13,137 nucleotides of DNA from NCBI GenBank assembly GCA_017461825.1, contig JAFTXB010000080.1:1-13137 (forward strand). The letters are read 5' to 3'. This stretch comes from Clostridia bacterium. Its GTDB lineage: Bacteria; Bacillota; Clostridia; Oscillospirales; CAG-272. Below are positions 11,394 through 13,137 of this stretch, piece by piece (positions within the stretch are counted from its first letter, which is position 1; every line of letters starts with the position of its first letter). A model generated the notes under the pieces. That model saw only the letters and a program-made list of their open reading frames with translations, was not told the DNA's origin and searched no databases. The translations under genes and the position numbers were made by a program.

Positions 11394-12956
11394 ATGACTG
11401 ACACAAATTTCTCAAAGGCAGCTTCACGCTTTCTGGCACTCTTTTTGGCGATTGTGATGCTGCTTAGCTTTGCGGCGTGCGGCAAGGACGAGGATGACCT
11501 TGTTGACACCGACGAAGAGACCGAAAACGAGGAAAGCACCGAGGATGACGGCATTGTTTCCAACGTCCCCGCGGCGCTTACCTTCAATAACCAAGAGGTT
11601 CGTCTTTGGATTGCGAATTCCGAAGCTACCAAAAACGAGGTGGGCTGGACTAATGAGCCCGTGGGCATTATCCAGCAGGCTATTGTTGAAAGAAACTACA
11701 ACGCCGAGGACCGCTTGGGAATCGTTTTAACCTTTGTCGATCAGGGCGCAGGAACCGGAGATAAGCAGGTTGAGCCCACCCGAAACATCATTCTCACCGG
11801 TGGCGGTGCCGACGGTATGGATCTTGTAACCGGCTCGGCTTATTACTCCTCAACGCTGGCTTCCGAGGGATTGCTCTACAATTTGAAATCGGATGCCAAT
11901 GAGAATTACATCAATGTAACCGCTCCATGGTACAACAAGACCTTTGTTGAGCAGTGCTCGTTCAGAGATTCGCTGTACTGGTCGGTTGGTGATTTTAACC
12001 TCACCGCTTACGATCGCTCCCCCGTTACCTTTATTAACGAGGATGCTATGCTCAGCTGGTCGATCGAGGAAGACCTCTACCAAGTGGCACTTGACGGTGA
12101 ATGGACGATGGAAAAGCTTCAGACCCTGATCAAGGATGTTCACGAGGAGCTTGACAATGCCGAGGGACAGACCAAGGGTGACTTTTACGGTCTGTTCTTC
12201 AATTCCGGTGCAATGTGTGTGGACGCTTTGATTGTTGCGTCGGGAATTCGCATCACCACCAAGACAGATGACGGCTTGCACGAGCTCACATGGGCGCAGG
12301 GCAAGGCAAATGAAGCTTTTGCAAAGATCTATGAGCTGATGTACGATACATCCGGTGTTTATCTCGGAACCACCACAAAGGAAGGCGGCACCTACTACGG
12401 TGATATTTGCGACTATTATTCCGAGGAAGCCTTTTATGAGCAGCGCTGCATCTTCAGCTTTGGTATTTTGAAAGCGGCTCAGACCTTTGCAACCGACACA
12501 ACTTTGCACTACGGTATGCTCCCAATGCCCAAGTACAGCAAGGATCAGGCTTACGCAACCACTCCTCACGACGGTTATACTCTTGTAGGTATTCCTTCCA
12601 ATATCAGCGACCGTCTTGCGATCGCGAGCGCAACACTCGAGATCCTGTCCGAGTTTGCATATCGCACCGTTCGTCCTGTTTACTTTGAGACCGCGTACAA
12701 GATCCGTTACGCCTCCAGCGAAAATACGGCGCTCTTGTTTGACACGGTTATTGAGAGCATCACCTTTGACTTTGGTACGCTGTATTCCTCTTCGCTCGGT
12801 GACCCTGTGCACCAGCTGAGAGGCCGTCTCGTTGGCTCCGGCGGTGTTGCTCCGAGCAACAGCCTGTCCACTGTTACAAGAGCGTTCAGCACTGCAATGA
12901 GATTGCAGATCGACAAGCTGATCACCAAGTTTGATGAAATGAAGATGGCAGAGTAA
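11394..12956 (+). CDS. Extracellular solute-binding lipoprotein, LplA/YtcQ-like (paralog 2)
   Basis: A lipoprotein of 520 residues, closely similar to the preceding paralog over its whole length, with the same signal peptide layout (lipobox FAAC, Cys29) and a more acidic Asp/Glu/Thr linker. Shared landmarks include FNNQEVRLWIA, GGGADGMDLVTG, TLASEGLLYNL, YWSVGDFNLTAYDR, AEGQTKGDFYGL and YLGTTTKEGGTYYG. It should bind a related oligosaccharide for ABC import. ATG 11394 is chosen by alignment with paralog 1: AAGGA (11378-11382) is 11 nt upstream in both. ATG 11385 is only 2 nt from that site, and the open frame from 11265 runs through the leader. The gene has its own AraC-box promoter and a long structured leader. 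No terminator is evident before the next gene, so the two may be cotranscribed. The tandem pair probably arose by duplication including the promoter. Confidence 0.85.
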   Translation: MTDTNFSKAASRFLALFLAIVMLLSFAACGKDEDDLVDTDEETENEESTEDDGIVSNVPAALTFNNQEVRLWIANSEATKNEVGWTNEPVGIIQQAIVERNYNAEDRLGIVLTFVDQGAGTGDKQVEPTRNIILTGGGADGMDLVTGSAYYSSTLASEGLLYNLKSDANENYINVTAPWYNKTFVEQCSFRDSLYWSVGDFNLTAYDRSPVTFINEDAMLSWSIEEDLYQVALDGEWTMEKLQTLIKDVHEELDNAEGQTKGDFYGLFFNSGAMCVDALIVASGIRITTKTDDGLHELTWAQGKANEAFAKIYELMYDTSGVYLGTTTKEGGTYYGDICDYYSEEAFYEQRCIFSFGILKAAQTFATDTTLHYGMLPMPKYSKDQAYATTPHDGYTLVGIPSNISDRLAIASATLEILSEFAYRTVRPVYFETAYKIRYASSENTALLFDTVIESITFDFGTLYSSSLGDPVHQLRGRLVGSGGVAPSNSLSTVTRAFSTAMRLQIDKLITKFDEMKMAE

Positions 12957-12985
12957 TTGCGCATCTCCAATTTACATTATTTTAA

Positions 12986-13007
12986 CTGTCACGCCAAAAG
13001 GCGACAG
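12986..13007 (+). ncRNA. Leader hairpin conserved before two genes
   Basis: CTGT and CGCC (12986-12995, CA bulge between) pair with GGCG and ACAG (13000-13007) around an AAAA loop, followed by AAATAAAAATCATGAAAGG. The leader of paralog 2 has the same shape and flank with CGGC/GCCG and a GAAA loop, so two base pairs differ in a compensatory way. It lies in the 79-bp gap after paralog 2 and is not followed by a T-run, so it is not a typical terminator. Confidence 0.55.
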
Positions 13008-13035
13008 AAATAAAAATCATGAAAGGGAAAACATC

Positions 13036-13137
13036 ATGAAAAACCGCAAACTTCTCAGAGCGATGTCGTTGATCTTCGCACTGCTGCTCGTGGCTTCGTC
13101 CGCAGTGGTAGTGGTTCCGTTCTCGGCATCGGCAGCA
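13036..13137 (+). CDS. Exported protein, N-terminal fragment cut by the window end
   Basis: Only the first 34 residues are present, starting MKNRKLLRAMSLIFALLL and ending SASAA. This is a classic signal peptide: a basic start, a hydrophobic core and a small-residue cleavage region, without a lipobox cysteine in the visible part, so a secreted or surface protein rather than a lipoprotein is suggested. ATG 13036 follows GAAAGGG (13021-13027) with 8 nt spacing. It lies 79 bp after paralog 2 and is preceded by the conserved leader hairpin, so it probably belongs to the same expression unit. Its function cannot be read; in this setting another carbohydrate-active or surface-binding protein would be a guess. 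Confidence 0.75.
   Translation, partial: MKNRKLLRAMSLIFALLLVASSAVVVVPFSASAA

Noticed and set aside
11850..12812. Minus-strand open frame (320 codons) opposite paralog 2
   Set aside because: A similar long antisense frame (9984-10469) lies opposite paralog 1, as expected from shared codon bias; no start signals.
12986..13007. Intrinsic terminator after paralog 2
   Set aside because: The hairpin is not followed by a T-run, and the same hairpin occurs in the leader of another gene, so it is treated as a leader element.
1..13137. CRISPR array, tRNA or rRNA genes
   Set aside because: No regularly spaced repeats and no tRNA-like cloverleaf or rRNA sequence were recognised on either strand.

Overview
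The window looks like chromosomal DNA of a low-to-mid-GC Firmicute of the class Clostridia, probably a gut Oscillospirales/Christensenellales-type organism. This is inferred from AGGAGG ribosome sites, SigA-like promoters, Gram-positive lipoproteins of the LplA/YtcQ type, and secreted proteins with C-terminal membrane anchors. No species can be named from the sequence alone.

Layout. (1) 17-624: a SigA-like promoter, a class I preQ1 riboswitch and a QueT-family queuosine-precursor transporter gene. (2) 628-1013: a structured non-autonomous mobile element (MITE-like, copy 1), followed by the tRNA CCA-adding enzyme gene (1043-2401). (3) 2448-4197: a compact two-gene operon with its own promoter and terminator, encoding KDPG aldolase and 2-keto-3-deoxygluconate kinase. 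(4) 4201-5193: a visibly AT-richer cassette of two divergent genes, a SLOG-fold protein and an XRE regulator, sharing an elaborate palindromic intergenic region and bracketed by strong terminators. (5) 5194-5478: a gene-free, hairpin-rich repeat-like stretch. (6) 5479-7671, minus strand: a secreted, membrane-anchored heparinase II/III-like polysaccharide lyase. (7) 7701-8050: copy 2 of the mobile element, in opposite orientation to copy 1. (8) 8064-9262: an AraC-family regulator gene divergent from the lyase. (9) 9320-12956: two tandem paralogous solute-binding lipoprotein genes, each with its own promoter. (10) 13036 to the window end: the start of another secreted protein gene.

How the parts fit. 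A heparinase II/III-type lyase releases unsaturated uronides from acidic polysaccharides, the lipoproteins would capture oligosaccharides, and KdgK plus Eda carry out the last two steps of uronate catabolism (KDG to KDPG to pyruvate and glyceraldehyde-3-phosphate). The isomerase and reductase steps and the ABC permeases are not in the window. A repeated box, TCAAAATGG, lies in the lyase/AraC divergent region (twice) and at exactly the same distance from the -10 box in both lipoprotein promoters, so an AraC-controlled regulon can be proposed from sequence alone.

The most notable non-coding signals are: the two MITE-like copies, one with a 13-bp flanking direct repeat, both with the same end 28-29 nt from a downstream GTG start codon, copy 2 separating the lyase gene from its apparent ancestral promoter; the shared AraC-type boxes; and a short leader hairpin with compensatory base changes ahead of both the second lipoprotein gene and the last gene.
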